A DNA stretch of 64,000 nt from Bacillus sp. 03113 (GCF_006546985.1 NZ_VATK01000011.1:123104-187103), one strand, 5' to 3'. Counted from the first letter of the stretch, positions 55,018-62,350 are shown. Notes: generated from the letters alone by a model not told the origin. Made by a program: numbers and translations.

Positions 55018-55164
55018 CATTTATAGTCAAAAAGTGTCACTTATTGTCGAAAGTGTGCAACGAATTTAGGTAGATGTATTCTTTTCAAAGAAAATACATG
55101 GTAAAATTTATTTAATAAATTAAATCGTTCGTGAATATAGAACGGCTTTTTTATAAATTTATTC

Positions 55165-55182
55165 TTTGTCCTATAGGACAAA
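55165..55182. promoter_or_regulatory. Perfect 18-bp palindrome in the prophage lysogeny region
   Basis: TTTGTCCTATAGGACAAA, 43 bp beyond the stop codon of the XRE gene at 55225. Followed by another hairpin (GAGCAATGAATTGCTC). Possible operator or processing site; unknown. Confidence 0.4.
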
Positions 55183-55224
55183 AGTGACCTCGGGAGGAGC
55201 AATGAATTGCTCTCACGTTTGTCC

Positions 55225-55440
55225 TTACTTATACTCCCATTCGTATAAGTCTTCCATCGAACATCTCAATATGTCAGCCGAAAGTTTTGCTCGATAATAA
55301 GAAAGCTTTTTTTCGCCACTTATTATTCTGCTAACGTAAGAATCACTGACGCCCAATCGTCTAGCGAATTCTGATTGTGACATATTAATTCGACGCAAGA
55401 GATAAGACAAACGGCTCCTCCCCATTTGGAGGTCAGCCAT
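55225..55440 (-). CDS. XRE-family helix-turn-helix regulator
   Basis: A 71-aa DNA-binding protein, almost only the helix-turn-helix (MSQSEFARRLGVSDSYVSRIISGEKKLSYYRA). I place the start at ATG 55440, 8 nt after AGGTG; the frame extends further but without a ribosome site. It lies in the prophage lysogeny region, divergent from a 47-aa gene. Target unknown. Confidence 0.8.
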   Translation of the reverse strand: MADLQMGRSRLSYLLRRINMSQSEFARRLGVSDSYVSRIISGEKKLSYYRAKLSADILRCSMEDLYEWEYK

Positions 55441-55555
55441 AAATTTACACCTATATAATTTATTTGCTTTGTTCGTCTTGTTAACCGAACGTATATTCGT
55501 ATATAATAAAATCACACATTAAAAATCTATACATAATTTAGGTAGGCGATGCTAA

Positions 55556-55699
55556 ATGCAACAACAAATTGAATATTTAATTCACTTTATTGAAAATGCA
55601 AAAGACCAAGAAATAAAAGAATTATTAGATTTAATTTCTCCTAGATTTTCTTCAAATAAATTTGTTCAATACTTGAGAATAGTAATTAATAAAACATAA
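55556..55699 (+). CDS. Small hypothetical prophage protein (47 aa)
   Basis: Short ORF with ATG 55556 behind AGGTAGG. The sequence MQQQIEYLIHFIENAKDQEI then KELLDLISPRFSS is helical and acidic at first, basic at the end. It is divergent from the XRE gene at 55440 and convergent with the repressor gene. No family recognised. Confidence 0.5.
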   Translation: MQQQIEYLIHFIENAKDQEIKELLDLISPRFSSNKFVQYLRIVINKT

Positions 55700-55720
55700 T
55701 CAAAATTAGCATAGGAACCA

Positions 55721-56059
55721 TTATTTTTTTATTCGCTTAATTAAATCATAAAAATAATTAACATCTTCTTCAGACATTTTATGAATTTCTTCTATTGCTT
55801 TTTTTCTATACTCACTTATTATTGATGATTCCTCCTTTATAGTTTGATTTTGTTCATTTGTTCTTCCTAGTAAATAGTCCGTTGTAACGCCATAATAATC
55901 TGCCATTTTATTTAAAATATCATTATCTGGTTCCACTCTGTCATTTTCATAATGAGAGTATCTAGCTCTAGAAATTCCAATTACTTTAGATACTTCTTCT
56001 TGAGTTTTTTTACCCCTAAGTGATTTTAACCGTAGTCCAAGAGATTTGTCTTCTTCCAT
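55721..56059 (-). CDS. CI-like prophage repressor (XRE family)
   Basis: A 112-aa protein with an N-terminal helix-turn-helix (KTQEEVSKVIGISRARYSHYENDRVEP) and a C-terminal helical dimerisation tail (ISEYRKKAIEEIHKMSEEDVNYFYDLIKRI). No peptidase domain, so induction is not by classical self-cleavage. ATG 56059 follows GGGGTGA; a GTG at 56071 would add four residues. It is divergent from the Cro-like gene with repeated GATAAA palindromes between them. Confidence 0.85.
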   Translation of the reverse strand: MEEDKSLGLRLKSLRGKKTQEEVSKVIGISRARYSHYENDRVEPDNDILNKMADYYGVTTDYLLGRTNEQNQTIKEESSIISEYRKKAIEEIHKMSEEDVNYFYDLIKRIKK

Positions 56060-56101
56060 AGGAATTATCACCCCATTTCACCTCCATTATAGACAATAAG
56101 C

Positions 56102-56196
56102 GATAATATTTGTATCAATGATAAAATATTTTTCATAAAGTTGTTGACGATAAAAAATTTATCATGTATTATCTAATTAAAGATAAATAATTTATC
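56102..56196. promoter_or_regulatory. Prophage switch operators (four GATAAA-N3-TTTATC-type sites) and early promoter
   Basis: Perfect sites GATAAAAAATTTATC (56149-56163) and GATAAATAATTTATC (56182-56196), with imperfect ones at 56120-56134 and 56102-56116. A strong promoter toward the Cro-like gene (-35 TTGACG 56144-56149, 17 bp, -10 TATTAT 56167-56172) has the first perfect site in its spacer and the second at the expected transcript start. This is a repressor-controlled lysis/lysogeny switch. Confidence 0.85.
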
Positions 56197-56213
56197 AAAA
56201 AGGTGGTGGCAAG

Positions 56214-56453
56214 ATGGAACGTAAATATTTGAGACAACTTAGAAAAAATAAAAATTTAACTCAACAAGAATTAGCCGAAAAGATTGGTATATCAACAATT
56301 TATGTTAGAAAACTAGAAAAATGCGCTGTTAATCCAGGCAGAGAAACAATGATTAAATACGAAAAATATTTTAGCGTTAGTATGAAAGAATTGTTTCCTG
56401 ATCTTTTTTTTGATAATAGTGATAAGAAATTTATCAATAAGAATTTAGCTTAG
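56214..56453 (+). CDS. Cro-like XRE regulator
   Basis: A 79-aa helix-turn-helix protein (LRKNKNLTQQELAEKIGISTIYVRKLEKC...PGRETMIKYEKYFSVSMKELFP, read in two parts). First gene of the rightward early operon, behind AAGGTGG. Its last codons contain a further near-perfect operator, GATAAGAAATTTATC at 56421-56435. It probably opposes the CI-like repressor. Confidence 0.82.
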   Translation: MERKYLRQLRKNKNLTQQELAEKIGISTIYVRKLEKCAVNPGRETMIKYEKYFSVSMKELFPDLFFDNSDKKFINKNLA

Positions 56454-56465
56454 GAGGCGATCTAA

Positions 56466-56735
56466 TTGATTGATATTCAAGTTGATCATCGTAGTATCGA
56501 AAAACAATTTCAAGAAGAGTTGAAAAAACATCTTGATGAAATACAAAATCGCACCGTGTTTTGGGATATGCACGAATTATGCCGCCAAACATGTATGAGC
56601 GAACCTTTCGTCAAAGAACAATTCTTTTTCGATCCACGCTTCCCAAAATTCAGGGTTGGTCGAAAATGGTTGTTTCCAGCGAAGCAGGCCGAAGAGTTCT
56701 TGATTCAATGGTTAATAGAACAACCTACTTATTAA
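56466..56735 (+). CDS. DUF771-family phage protein
   Basis: An 89-aa protein with the DUF771 pattern WDMHELCRQTCMSEPFVKE and KFRVGRKWLFPAKQAEEFL, a winged-helix/excisionase-like fold. Start TTG 56466, 5 nt after GGAGGCGATC. It follows the Cro-like gene by 12 bp. Such proteins are common at this place in Firmicute phages; excisionase or regulatory roles are possible. Confidence 0.75.
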   Translation: MIDIQVDHRSIEKQFQEELKKHLDEIQNRTVFWDMHELCRQTCMSEPFVKEQFFFDPRFPKFRVGRKWLFPAKQAEEFLIQWLIEQPTY

Positions 56736-56839
56736 TAAAGAATAGTTCTAAATTTTTTCACCTTTATTTAAAAAATTTTAATAGTTTAATAGTCACAAAG
56801 AAATTTAGCAATTGGTACTAATCGGAGGGAGGATGAAAA

Positions 56840-57352
56840 ATGTCATATGGCGAGTTGTTATCTCAAGCTCGAAAACGCCAAGGAATGACACAAGAAGATG
56901 TATCTATAGAGATCAATTACAGTCGTGAATCTGTCGCTAAATATGAAACGGGGACTAGGAAGATGCCAAAAGATGTTTATCCAAAAATTAGCCAAAGTGT
57001 TGATGATCCACAGTTCTATTTTGAATCTTGGGAAAACACTACTGGTTATGTGAGCATTCCGTTTTTTAATGGAGAGTATATTGATCAGCATCCTTCCAGT
57101 ATGCATTATCTGGTGTCAGAAGAAACGGAAGAAGCTTTACGTCACTTATCTGCCATACGGTGGTCAAAGCCAGCGCTAGCTAGATCAGAAAGCGAACGTG
57201 AAGAAATGAAAAAAGCGTTGCTTGAAGTATTAGATGCTGCCGCATCAATGATTAATTTAGTTGCTTGTATTTGTAAAGAATATAAGTTTTCTATGCGTGA
57301 AATTTTCCAAATATGGCGTGGTTCTTTGAAAATTCGAAAGTTCAATAAATAA
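56840..57352 (+). CDS. XRE-family regulator with C-terminal extension
   Basis: A 170-aa protein. The helix-turn-helix is in residues 5-55 (LLSQARKRQGMTQEDVSIEIN, then YSRESVAKYETGTRKMP). The C-terminal part is helical (EREEMKKALLEVLDAAASMI) and of unknown fold. Ribosome site GGAGGGAGG. Third regulator-type gene of the early operon; targets unknown. Confidence 0.8.
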   Translation: MSYGELLSQARKRQGMTQEDVSIEINYSRESVAKYETGTRKMPKDVYPKISQSVDDPQFYFESWENTTGYVSIPFFNGEYIDQHPSSMHYLVSEETEEALRHLSAIRWSKPALARSESEREEMKKALLEVLDAAASMINLVACICKEYKFSMREIFQIWRGSLKIRKFNK

Positions 57353-57366
57353 AAGGAGTATCGATT

Positions 57367-57705
57367 ATGGCTAAAATTCCAGCACATTTATTAAAAGATC
57401 GTTATTGGGGATCGTTGATTTATCTATTCCAAAACAATTGGAAATTAAAATCAGTTTTTACCACTAAATATTTTGAAATCGAATCAGGAATCGTAAAAAT
57501 TCAAGCATTAAAACGAAACGCATCTCCGTGGTCACAGTCTGAAAAATTCATGTTAAACCTTGCCCTTCATCTTTTTAACGAGAATAACAAAGTGAACCTA
57601 AGTGACATGGATTATTTAGATGATAACAACAAAAAATTAGCATTTGAAGCTATTGCGATTCGGTTTTATGGGCGTAAATTAAACGTCGAGGAGATTACAT
57701 TATGA
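57367..57705 (+). CDS. Hypothetical prophage early protein
   Basis: A 112-aa protein behind AAAGGAG. The region SPWSQSEKFMLNLALHLFNE and VNLSDMDYLDDNNKKLAFEA is the kind of conserved helical module seen in Bacillus phage early proteins, but I do not recognise a named family. Overlaps the next gene by 4 bp. Confidence 0.7.
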   Translation: MAKIPAHLLKDRYWGSLIYLFQNNWKLKSVFTTKYFEIESGIVKIQALKRNASPWSQSEKFMLNLALHLFNENNKVNLSDMDYLDDNNKKLAFEAIAIRFYGRKLNVEEITL

Positions 57706-58064
57706 AACAAGCAATCTATTTAACTCCCGTTCATCGTGAAATGATTAAAACAGCCATGAGATTTTATCGCAAAGGGCTATCTGGAAGTGGGAAACAATTA
57801 TTCGACATCGCTTTCGGTAAAGTCAATAAGATGGATAAACGGATTGAACTTGATGGCATGGAAATGGTCTACATCACTCAATCACTATCTAAATACGGAA
57901 AATACTTTTGTGAAATTGGTAAGTATTGCGAAGGAGAAATTTATCGTATGCAGGGAATGGAAATGGAGCGTATTCGAATTTATTTCCAATATCAAAATGG
58001 ACCAAGAGTGGACAAGACTAAAACAAATAAAAAAACAGCAAGTGCTGCCACACTTACTGCTTAA
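57702..58064 (+). CDS. Hypothetical prophage early protein
   Basis: A 120-aa basic protein (MKQAIYLTPVHREMIKTAM, GKYFCEIGKYCEGEIYRM) ending in a Lys/Thr/Ala-rich tail. ATGA overlap with the previous gene indicates coupled translation. No family recognised. Confidence 0.68.
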   Translation: MKQAIYLTPVHREMIKTAMRFYRKGLSGSGKQLFDIAFGKVNKMDKRIELDGMEMVYITQSLSKYGKYFCEIGKYCEGEIYRMQGMEMERIRIYFQYQNGPRVDKTKTNKKTASAATLTA

Positions 58065-58104
58065 GATTGAGTGCCTTTGAGAGGCGTTAGAATTAATTTT
58101 AGAC

Positions 58105-58146
58105 TATCACAATCGTTGTGATACGGCAAGTGAATTGGGCTTGCCG
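58105..58146 (+). other. Tandem hairpins in the prophage early operon
   Basis: Two perfect stems in a row: TATCACAA-TCG-TTGTGATA (58105-58123) and CGGCAAG-N9-CTTGCCG (58124-58146), followed by a weaker TAGGAGT/ATTCCTA. No T run follows, so this is not a simple terminator. It occupies a 158-bp gap within an otherwise tightly packed operon. Confidence 0.6.
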
Positions 58147-58222
58147 TAATAGTTAGGAGTCTGTCAATATTCCTAGCTATTCCGGTGCGCGCCAATTTCT
58201 TGAGGGAAGGAGATGATTGAAA

Positions 58223-58630
58223 ATGGATAATGCAACAAATGAAGATTTGTTTGATTTAATTCATGGAAGAAAGACTCTTAATCAATTAAGAATGGAAAAT
58301 GGTTTGGTTCTCATAACAGATCCACATGCTGATATGTTTCTAAAAGTTGATAATAGAAAGCTAATTACAGAACTATCATCAATAATCTTAAATGATATTT
58401 TGAATAAGTCGACATCAATTGGTGACTTATTCAGATTTTCTACATCTACAAAGATCATTGAAACTTTAAAAGAAAAGTATAATCACGAACTTGATTATCA
58501 GGATATTAAAGAAATTATCAACAGAGTTAAAAATCTGATTGAGGAGATTCCGTTAAAAAATAACCCTATATTACAGGGCGATTCACGACTAGAAATATTT
58601 CTTGAGGGAAGGGGGTTTGGAAATGGATAA
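58223..58630 (+). CDS. Hypothetical prophage protein
   Basis: A 135-aa protein starting at ATG 58223 (MDNATNEDLFDLIHG), 10 nt after AAGGAG. Helical, acidic; includes ITDPHADMFLKVDNRKLITE. Its start region (TTTCTTGAGGGAAGG ... AAATGGATAAT) is nearly repeated at its own 3' end, where it serves as the leader of the next gene. No family recognised. Confidence 0.65.
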   Translation: MDNATNEDLFDLIHGRKTLNQLRMENGLVLITDPHADMFLKVDNRKLITELSSIILNDILNKSTSIGDLFRFSTSTKIIETLKEKYNHELDYQDIKEIINRVKNLIEEIPLKNNPILQGDSRLEIFLEGRGFGNG

Positions 58631-58886
58631 TAAGGAACTCGAAGTTTATTTCTCATATGTAACTTTTACTGGTGATATTCCTTCAAATATCGAAAGTCAA
58701 GTGAAAAATACTTTCAGTCGCTATGAGGTTGAATATCTAGAAAATAAAAGTGTAGTTATCAAAGTGCCAAAAAGCGAAATGGAAACTCTTGAAAAGTTTA
58801 AAGAAAGAGTGAGAACTCTTTTGTTAGAAATAAAAAAAGAAAACAGTGTACTAGCAGATAAACTAGCACACCGTTACGGGTTTTAA
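58623..58886 (+). CDS. Hypothetical prophage protein
   Basis: An 87-aa protein starting at ATG 58623 (MDNKELEVYFSYVTF), overlapping the previous gene by 8 bp and using GGGAAGGGGG as ribosome site inside that gene. Mixed alpha/beta (VVIKVPKSEMETLEKFKERV). Its end overlaps by 4 bp the end of a minus-strand gene. Confidence 0.62.
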   Translation: MDNKELEVYFSYVTFTGDIPSNIESQVKNTFSRYEVEYLENKSVVIKVPKSEMETLEKFKERVRTLLLEIKKENSVLADKLAHRYGF

Positions 58887-59182
58887 CCAATTGAAATAGA
58901 CTTTACAGCCGAAGTAAGGTACAAGGTTTTGTCTTCACCATCACCAACTGAAAACATGTCATGAGAAAGCAGGAATCCGCCAATTCCTAGTCTTTCATCA
59001 GTCGTTGATAAGGCAGATCCTTCATTTTCAAAATCACCTTGTTTGTTTCCTATATACATTTGCTGAAGGTAGAAGATTCTTTCATTTAGCCTATCTGTTC
59101 TAGGCACATTGTTGATACCTACTAAGATTGTATCAGAATGAATTTCAATTTTCTCACCGTCAAGCATATTGATTATAACCAT
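58883..59182 (-). CDS. Hypothetical prophage protein on the opposite strand
   Basis: A 99-aa protein with an excellent ribosome site (AGGAGGTGAG, 3 nt from ATG on the minus strand). Begins MVIINMLDGEKIEIHSDTIL, a beta-rich pattern; no family recognised. It is the only minus-strand gene in the early operon, so it is either a late acquisition (moron) or separately regulated. Confidence 0.68.
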   Translation of the reverse strand: MVIINMLDGEKIEIHSDTILVGINNVPRTDRLNERIFYLQQMYIGNKQGDFENEGSALSTTDERLGIGGFLLSHDMFSVGDGEDKTLYLTSAVKSISIG

Positions 59183-59273
59183 AGTCTCACCTCCTATATT
59201 GAAGATAGGAACATTATACCAAATAAGGTATTAATAGAATGCTATTAGCAGGTAATGAAAGGAGGACGCGAAT

Positions 59274-59636
59274 TTGAATAGGCAAGAAAAGCGAAAAATC
59301 CGTTTGGAGATTAATAATCTAATGGATCAAGAGTGTAATAGTTGCAAATATCAGAAAAAAACAGGTGATGAGAAATTTAATTTCTGCCTTAATGAATGTC
59401 CAGTTGCAAAACAATTACAGTCTCTATCTAAAAAATTGGAATCAAATGCAAAATTATCAAATTCAATTGACGAAATTAAAACGGGCGATTGGGACGATGA
59501 TGAAGAGTTATATTTGTTAAACCATGCTAATCGATTTCCAGTTGCTCATTTATCGATGAGGCTTAATCGCTCTCCTAAAAGTGTACGAAATAAGATTGGG
59601 CAATTAAAAGAGAAACAAGCAGCAATAAGCTCTTAG
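59274..59636 (+). CDS. Zinc-finger and helix-turn-helix phage protein
   Basis: A 120-aa protein. Four cysteines (CNSCKYQ near 21-27, FCLNECPV near 38-45) form a probable zinc ribbon; the C-terminal half DWDDDEELYLLNHANRF then HLSMRLNRSPKSVRNKIGQL looks like a Myb/SANT-like DNA-binding helix-turn-helix. GGAGG precedes TTG 59274. Probably a regulator; targets unknown. Confidence 0.7.
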   Translation: MNRQEKRKIRLEINNLMDQECNSCKYQKKTGDEKFNFCLNECPVAKQLQSLSKKLESNAKLSNSIDEIKTGDWDDDEELYLLNHANRFPVAHLSMRLNRSPKSVRNKIGQLKEKQAAISS

Positions 59637-59647
59637 GGGTGTTGAAT

Positions 59648-59836
59648 TTGTTGTTTGAAGTTGATTTTGCGGTGAAAGAAAATGGAGATTTTAATACGGT
59701 TTATACGGCCCTTATCGATGCTAAAAACGTCTCTATGTGTAAAGAAGAGGCAAATGATATAAAAGCAAATTTGCCAAACCATATTGATAAACGAGTATAT
59801 GTATTCATAGGAGAATTTTTCAATGAACATGAATGA
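59648..59836 (+). CDS. Hypothetical prophage protein (about 62 aa)
   Basis: Start chosen at TTG 59648 because AGGGGTG is 6 nt upstream; the frame is also open from GTG 59639. Includes TALIDAKNVSMCKEEANDI. Overlaps the next gene by 14 bp. No family recognised. Confidence 0.55.
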   Translation: MLFEVDFAVKENGDFNTVYTALIDAKNVSMCKEEANDIKANLPNHIDKRVYVFIGEFFNEHE

Positions 59837-60059
59837 AGTACCTACCAAAGTTCTAATATCACCAGAAGTCTTAGACAAACAAAAAAATGTATCGGAAGAA
59901 CATTTTATGCAATTAGTTCGAAACTATTTAAAACCATATGGAATCTTTCGATTAATTTCTATTCAAGGTTGTTATGCAATATGCGAGCAAATCCAAGAAG
60001 GGAGGGAAACTAGTGACAACAAAAACAAAAAAAGTCGTCATAAGAGAAGAACTAGTTGA
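59823..60059 (+). CDS. Hypothetical prophage protein
   Basis: A 78-aa protein behind AGGAG (MNMNEVPTKVLISPEVLDKQ), ending in a very basic tail (NKKSRHKRRTS). It overlaps the replication gene start at 60013 by 47 bp, so the tail shares DNA with that start. No family recognised. Confidence 0.55.
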   Translation: MNMNEVPTKVLISPEVLDKQKNVSEEHFMQLVRNYLKPYGIFRLISIQGCYAICEQIQEGRETSDNKNKKSRHKRRTS

Positions 60060-61083
60060 ACTTACCGGGGATTTCAAATTAGCTATTGTGTTAAACCAAA
60101 TGATCTATTGGTCAGAACGCATTTCAGACTTTGATGGTTTTATCAAGGAAGAAAAAGAAAGGCTTGAATCTGAAAATTTAGACTCAAGTAATTTAGAATA
60201 TCAAAACGGATGGATTTATAAAAAAGCTGATGAATTAGCCGACGAATGTATGATCACAAATTCAGAAGCAACCATGCGAAGATATTTAGACAAACTAGTC
60301 TCTTGTGGTTGGTTAGATACTAGACGAAATCCAAAATACAAATGGGATAAAACTCTTCAGTATCGATTGAATTTAAGAAAGATCCAACAAGATTTATTTA
60401 ACCTTGGCTATTTCTTAGAAGGCTATAGATTTACATTATCTGTAGAAAATTTTCAAAATGACGAATCGAACTTTCAAAATGAAAATACGAACTTTCAAAA
60501 TGAAAGTACGAGTTTTCAAAATGAAAATTCAGACTTTCAAAATGACGATTCGAACTTTCACGATGAAAGAGCAATACCAGAGATTACTTCAGAGATTACT
60601 TCAGAAATTAAAAAAGAAGTAGAAGAAGAAGAAGCGCATGTGCGTAAAATAACTCCTTTTGATTTTTTCGAACAAAATGGATTTGGATTAATTGGCAGTT
60701 ATATGTCAGAGAAAATTTCGATGTGGTGCGAGGACCTTTCTGACGAGTTAGTAATAAAAGCAATGGAGATTGCTACTGAATACGGAAAAACTCAATGGAG
60801 CTATGTTGACACAATTTTAAGAAATTGGGCATCTAAGAATATTAAAACAGTGCAGCAAGCTGATGCTTTGTTAATGGCCTTTAAAAAAGATCGAGCTAAA
60901 CAACGAGATCGCCCTGCTAAAGGTTATAAGTCAAAAGCTACTAGAACTGAAATGCTTCCTGAGTGGTTTAAAGAGAACGACACACCTTCTTCTAACCCTG
61001 TAGAAAATCAGATGTCAGAAGAAGAATGGCAAAAGAAGCAGAGTGAATTGGATGATCTATTAAAAAAATACCGTGAAAATTAG
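60013..61083 (+). CDS. Phage replication initiation/loader protein with DnaD-like C-terminus
   Basis: A 356-aa protein starting at GTG 60013 behind GGAGGGA. The N-terminal 120 residues resemble phage replication-protein winged helices (FKLAIVLNQMIYWSERI; EATMRRYLDKLVSCGWLDTR). A low-complexity linker of six seven-residue repeats (FQNDESN, FQNENTN ...) spans about 147-188. The C-terminal domain (about 215-290, FDFFEQNGFGLIGSYMSEKI and YVDTILRNWASKNI) is DnaD/DnaB_2-like, which loads helicase. The linker DNA may be the phage origin. Confidence 0.82.
   Translation: MTTKTKKVVIREELVELTGDFKLAIVLNQMIYWSERISDFDGFIKEEKERLESENLDSSNLEYQNGWIYKKADELADECMITNSEATMRRYLDKLVSCGWLDTRRNPKYKWDKTLQYRLNLRKIQQDLFNLGYFLEGYRFTLSVENFQNDESNFQNENTNFQNESTSFQNENSDFQNDDSNFHDERAIPEITSEITSEIKKEVEEEEAHVRKITPFDFFEQNGFGLIGSYMSEKISMWCEDLSDELVIKAMEIATEYGKTQWSYVDTILRNWASKNIKTVQQADALLMAFKKDRAKQRDRPAKGYKSKATRTEMLPEWFKENDTPSSNPVENQMSEEEWQKKQSELDDLLKKYREN
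60451..60576. repeat. Six 21-bp tandem repeats inside the replication gene (candidate phage origin)
   Basis: Units start at 60451, 60472, 60493, 60514, 60535 and 60556. Core TTTCAAAATGA with a variable second half; the last unit is degenerate. The period is exactly 21 bp and in frame. Phages such as lambda carry origin iterons inside the initiator gene, so an origin role is reasonable but not shown. Confidence 0.75.
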
Positions 61084-61091
61084 ACAAAAAA

Positions 61092-61113
61092 TGCTGGGAC
61101 AAGAATCCCAGCA
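61092..61113 (-). terminator. Hairpin with minus-strand terminator polarity after the replication gene
   Basis: Perfect stem TGCTGGGA-CAAGAA-TCCCAGCA. On the + strand it is flanked by A runs on both sides, so only the minus strand has the T run (TTTTTT) expected of an intrinsic terminator. No minus-strand gene lies nearby. Confidence 0.5.
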
Positions 61114-61160
61114 AAAAAAGAATTATTTACACCTAGATTATAACATATGGGGTGTTAATT

Positions 61161-61364
61161 TTGAAAAAGGTAAACCAAGTAGTCAATCATGAAGAGTCAA
61201 TCGCTCAAAATATAGAATCTGACAAAGTAGTCATCCTTGTTCTAGATGGGTTACAAGGCAAAGTTACCAAATGTGTTGCACCAGAACATGGGCTATCTGT
61301 CATTGAAACTGTAAAAGGTAAAGGTGCAAAGTTTAAGACCATCGAGGAGAACTTTTTACTCTGA
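61161..61364 (+). CDS. XtrA/YqaO-like small phage protein
   Basis: A 67-aa protein from TTG 61161, 6 nt after GGGGTG. The C-terminal part (VVILVLDGLQGKVTKCVAPE then HGLSVIETVKGKGAKF) resembles the XtrA/YqaO family of PBSX-like elements, from memory. Function unknown. Overlaps the next gene by one base. Confidence 0.55.
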   Translation: MKKVNQVVNHEESIAQNIESDKVVILVLDGLQGKVTKCVAPEHGLSVIETVKGKGAKFKTIEENFLL

Positions 61365-61906
61365 TGAATACCGTCCAGCCTATCCGTGATAAATGTCTGA
61401 TCGCTGCTATGAAATCAGAATTACAGAAAAAGCATCGACGAAATGCTTTTCTGTTCGCACTAGGGATTAATACTGGACTGAGAATAAGTGATTTGCTCCG
61501 ACTACAAGTAAAGGACGTTAGAGACAAATCTCATATCATCATCAAAGAGAAAAAGACTCAAAAAAATAAGAGATTCAAAATCAACGAAAACCTTAGATTT
61601 TTAATTTTAGCTTATACCGAAAGTATGCAGGAAAACGAGTACCTTTTTAAGTCTCTTCGAGGTACTTCTCCAATCAAAAGGGTACAAGCTTGGAAAATAC
61701 TTAACGAAGCTGCCAAAGAGGTTGGATTAAGCGAAATAGGCACCCATACGTTGAGAAAAACGTTTGGATACCACTTTTATCAAAAAACAAAAGATGTTGC
61801 GTTGCTGCAGGAGATATTTAATCACTCATCTCCTTCAGTGACTATGCGATATATCGGAATCAACCAGGACATAATGGATAGCGCAATTGATGGATTTACA
61901 TTGTAA
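61364..61906 (+). CDS. Second tyrosine recombinase, catalytic domain only
   Basis: A 180-aa protein containing only the catalytic domain: first Arg in NTGLRISDLLRL, Lys in beta-hairpin region KEKKTQKNK, HTLRKTFGYH (His-x-x-Arg), His in IFNHSSPSVTMR and Tyr in RYIGI near 164. It lacks arm- and core-binding domains. Such short integrase-like genes recur in early regions of Firmicute phages; a role in genome dimer resolution or regulation has been suggested for similar genes but is unproven. Confidence 0.85.
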   Translation: MNTVQPIRDKCLIAAMKSELQKKHRRNAFLFALGINTGLRISDLLRLQVKDVRDKSHIIIKEKKTQKNKRFKINENLRFLILAYTESMQENEYLFKSLRGTSPIKRVQAWKILNEAAKEVGLSEIGTHTLRKTFGYHFYQKTKDVALLQEIFNHSSPSVTMRYIGINQDIMDSAIDGFTL

Positions 61907-61919
61907 TCGAGGTGAAAAG

Positions 61920-62108
61920 ATGAATCTTACAGCATCAAAAAGTACTTCAGATGAGCACGAAAAGGATGATTTGAAAGAAAAATTGCTTTTTCTTGGTTAT
62001 TATAAAACACCAGATAAAAGGCAATTATACGAACTGTCTCTAACTGAGTTAAAGAGAATCTATCAAAACGAGATTAGGAAAAAGGCAGCTGTTACCAATG
62101 AATACTGA
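61920..62108 (+). CDS. Fur-regulated basic protein (Fbp)-like small protein
   Basis: A 62-aa protein starting at ATG 61920 with AGGTG 6 nt upstream. KEKLLFLGYYKTPDKRQLYE then LSLTELKRIYQNEI matches the FbpA-like motif as I remember it. Phage copies exist in Bacillus. Role in the phage unknown. Confidence 0.55.
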   Translation: MNLTASKSTSDEHEKDDLKEKLLFLGYYKTPDKRQLYELSLTELKRIYQNEIRKKAAVTNEY

Positions 62109-62346
62109 ACAAATGGCAATAGGACATATTGAAGGAAATCTAATGCATTCTGATCGCAGGAAAATTTACATCGCACTAGAACAAACCAATTTCATTTGGG
62201 ACGTTGAAGAGACTAAAGAGTTTGATTTGATGTGGAGGAACGGGAAAAAACTCAAAGAGATTGCAAAGTACTTTCAAAGAACGTTACTAGAAGTTCATTT
62301 ATTGATGTTGGATCGATTGAGTAAGGGGAAAATCGATGCGAGGTGA
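62098..62346 (+). CDS. Helix-turn-helix-like hypothetical phage protein
   Basis: An 82-aa protein overlapping the previous gene by 11 bp. The segment EFDLMWRNGKKLKEIAKYFQ then RTLLEVHLLMLDRL resembles a short helix-turn-helix. No named family recognised. Confidence 0.6.
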   Translation: MNTEQMAIGHIEGNLMHSDRRKIYIALEQTNFIWDVEETKEFDLMWRNGKKLKEIAKYFQRTLLEVHLLMLDRLSKGKIDAR

Positions 62347-62350
62347 TTAG

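Noticed and set aside
54793..55020. 75-aa minus-strand ORF opposite the 65-aa + frame
   Set aside because: Phe/Tyr-rich AT-driven composition and no ribosome site; the opposite frame is only slightly better and is listed with low confidence.
60451..60576. Reading the 21-bp repeats as a CRISPR array
   Set aside because: The repeats are contiguous without unique spacers, in frame inside a gene, and no cas genes are present.
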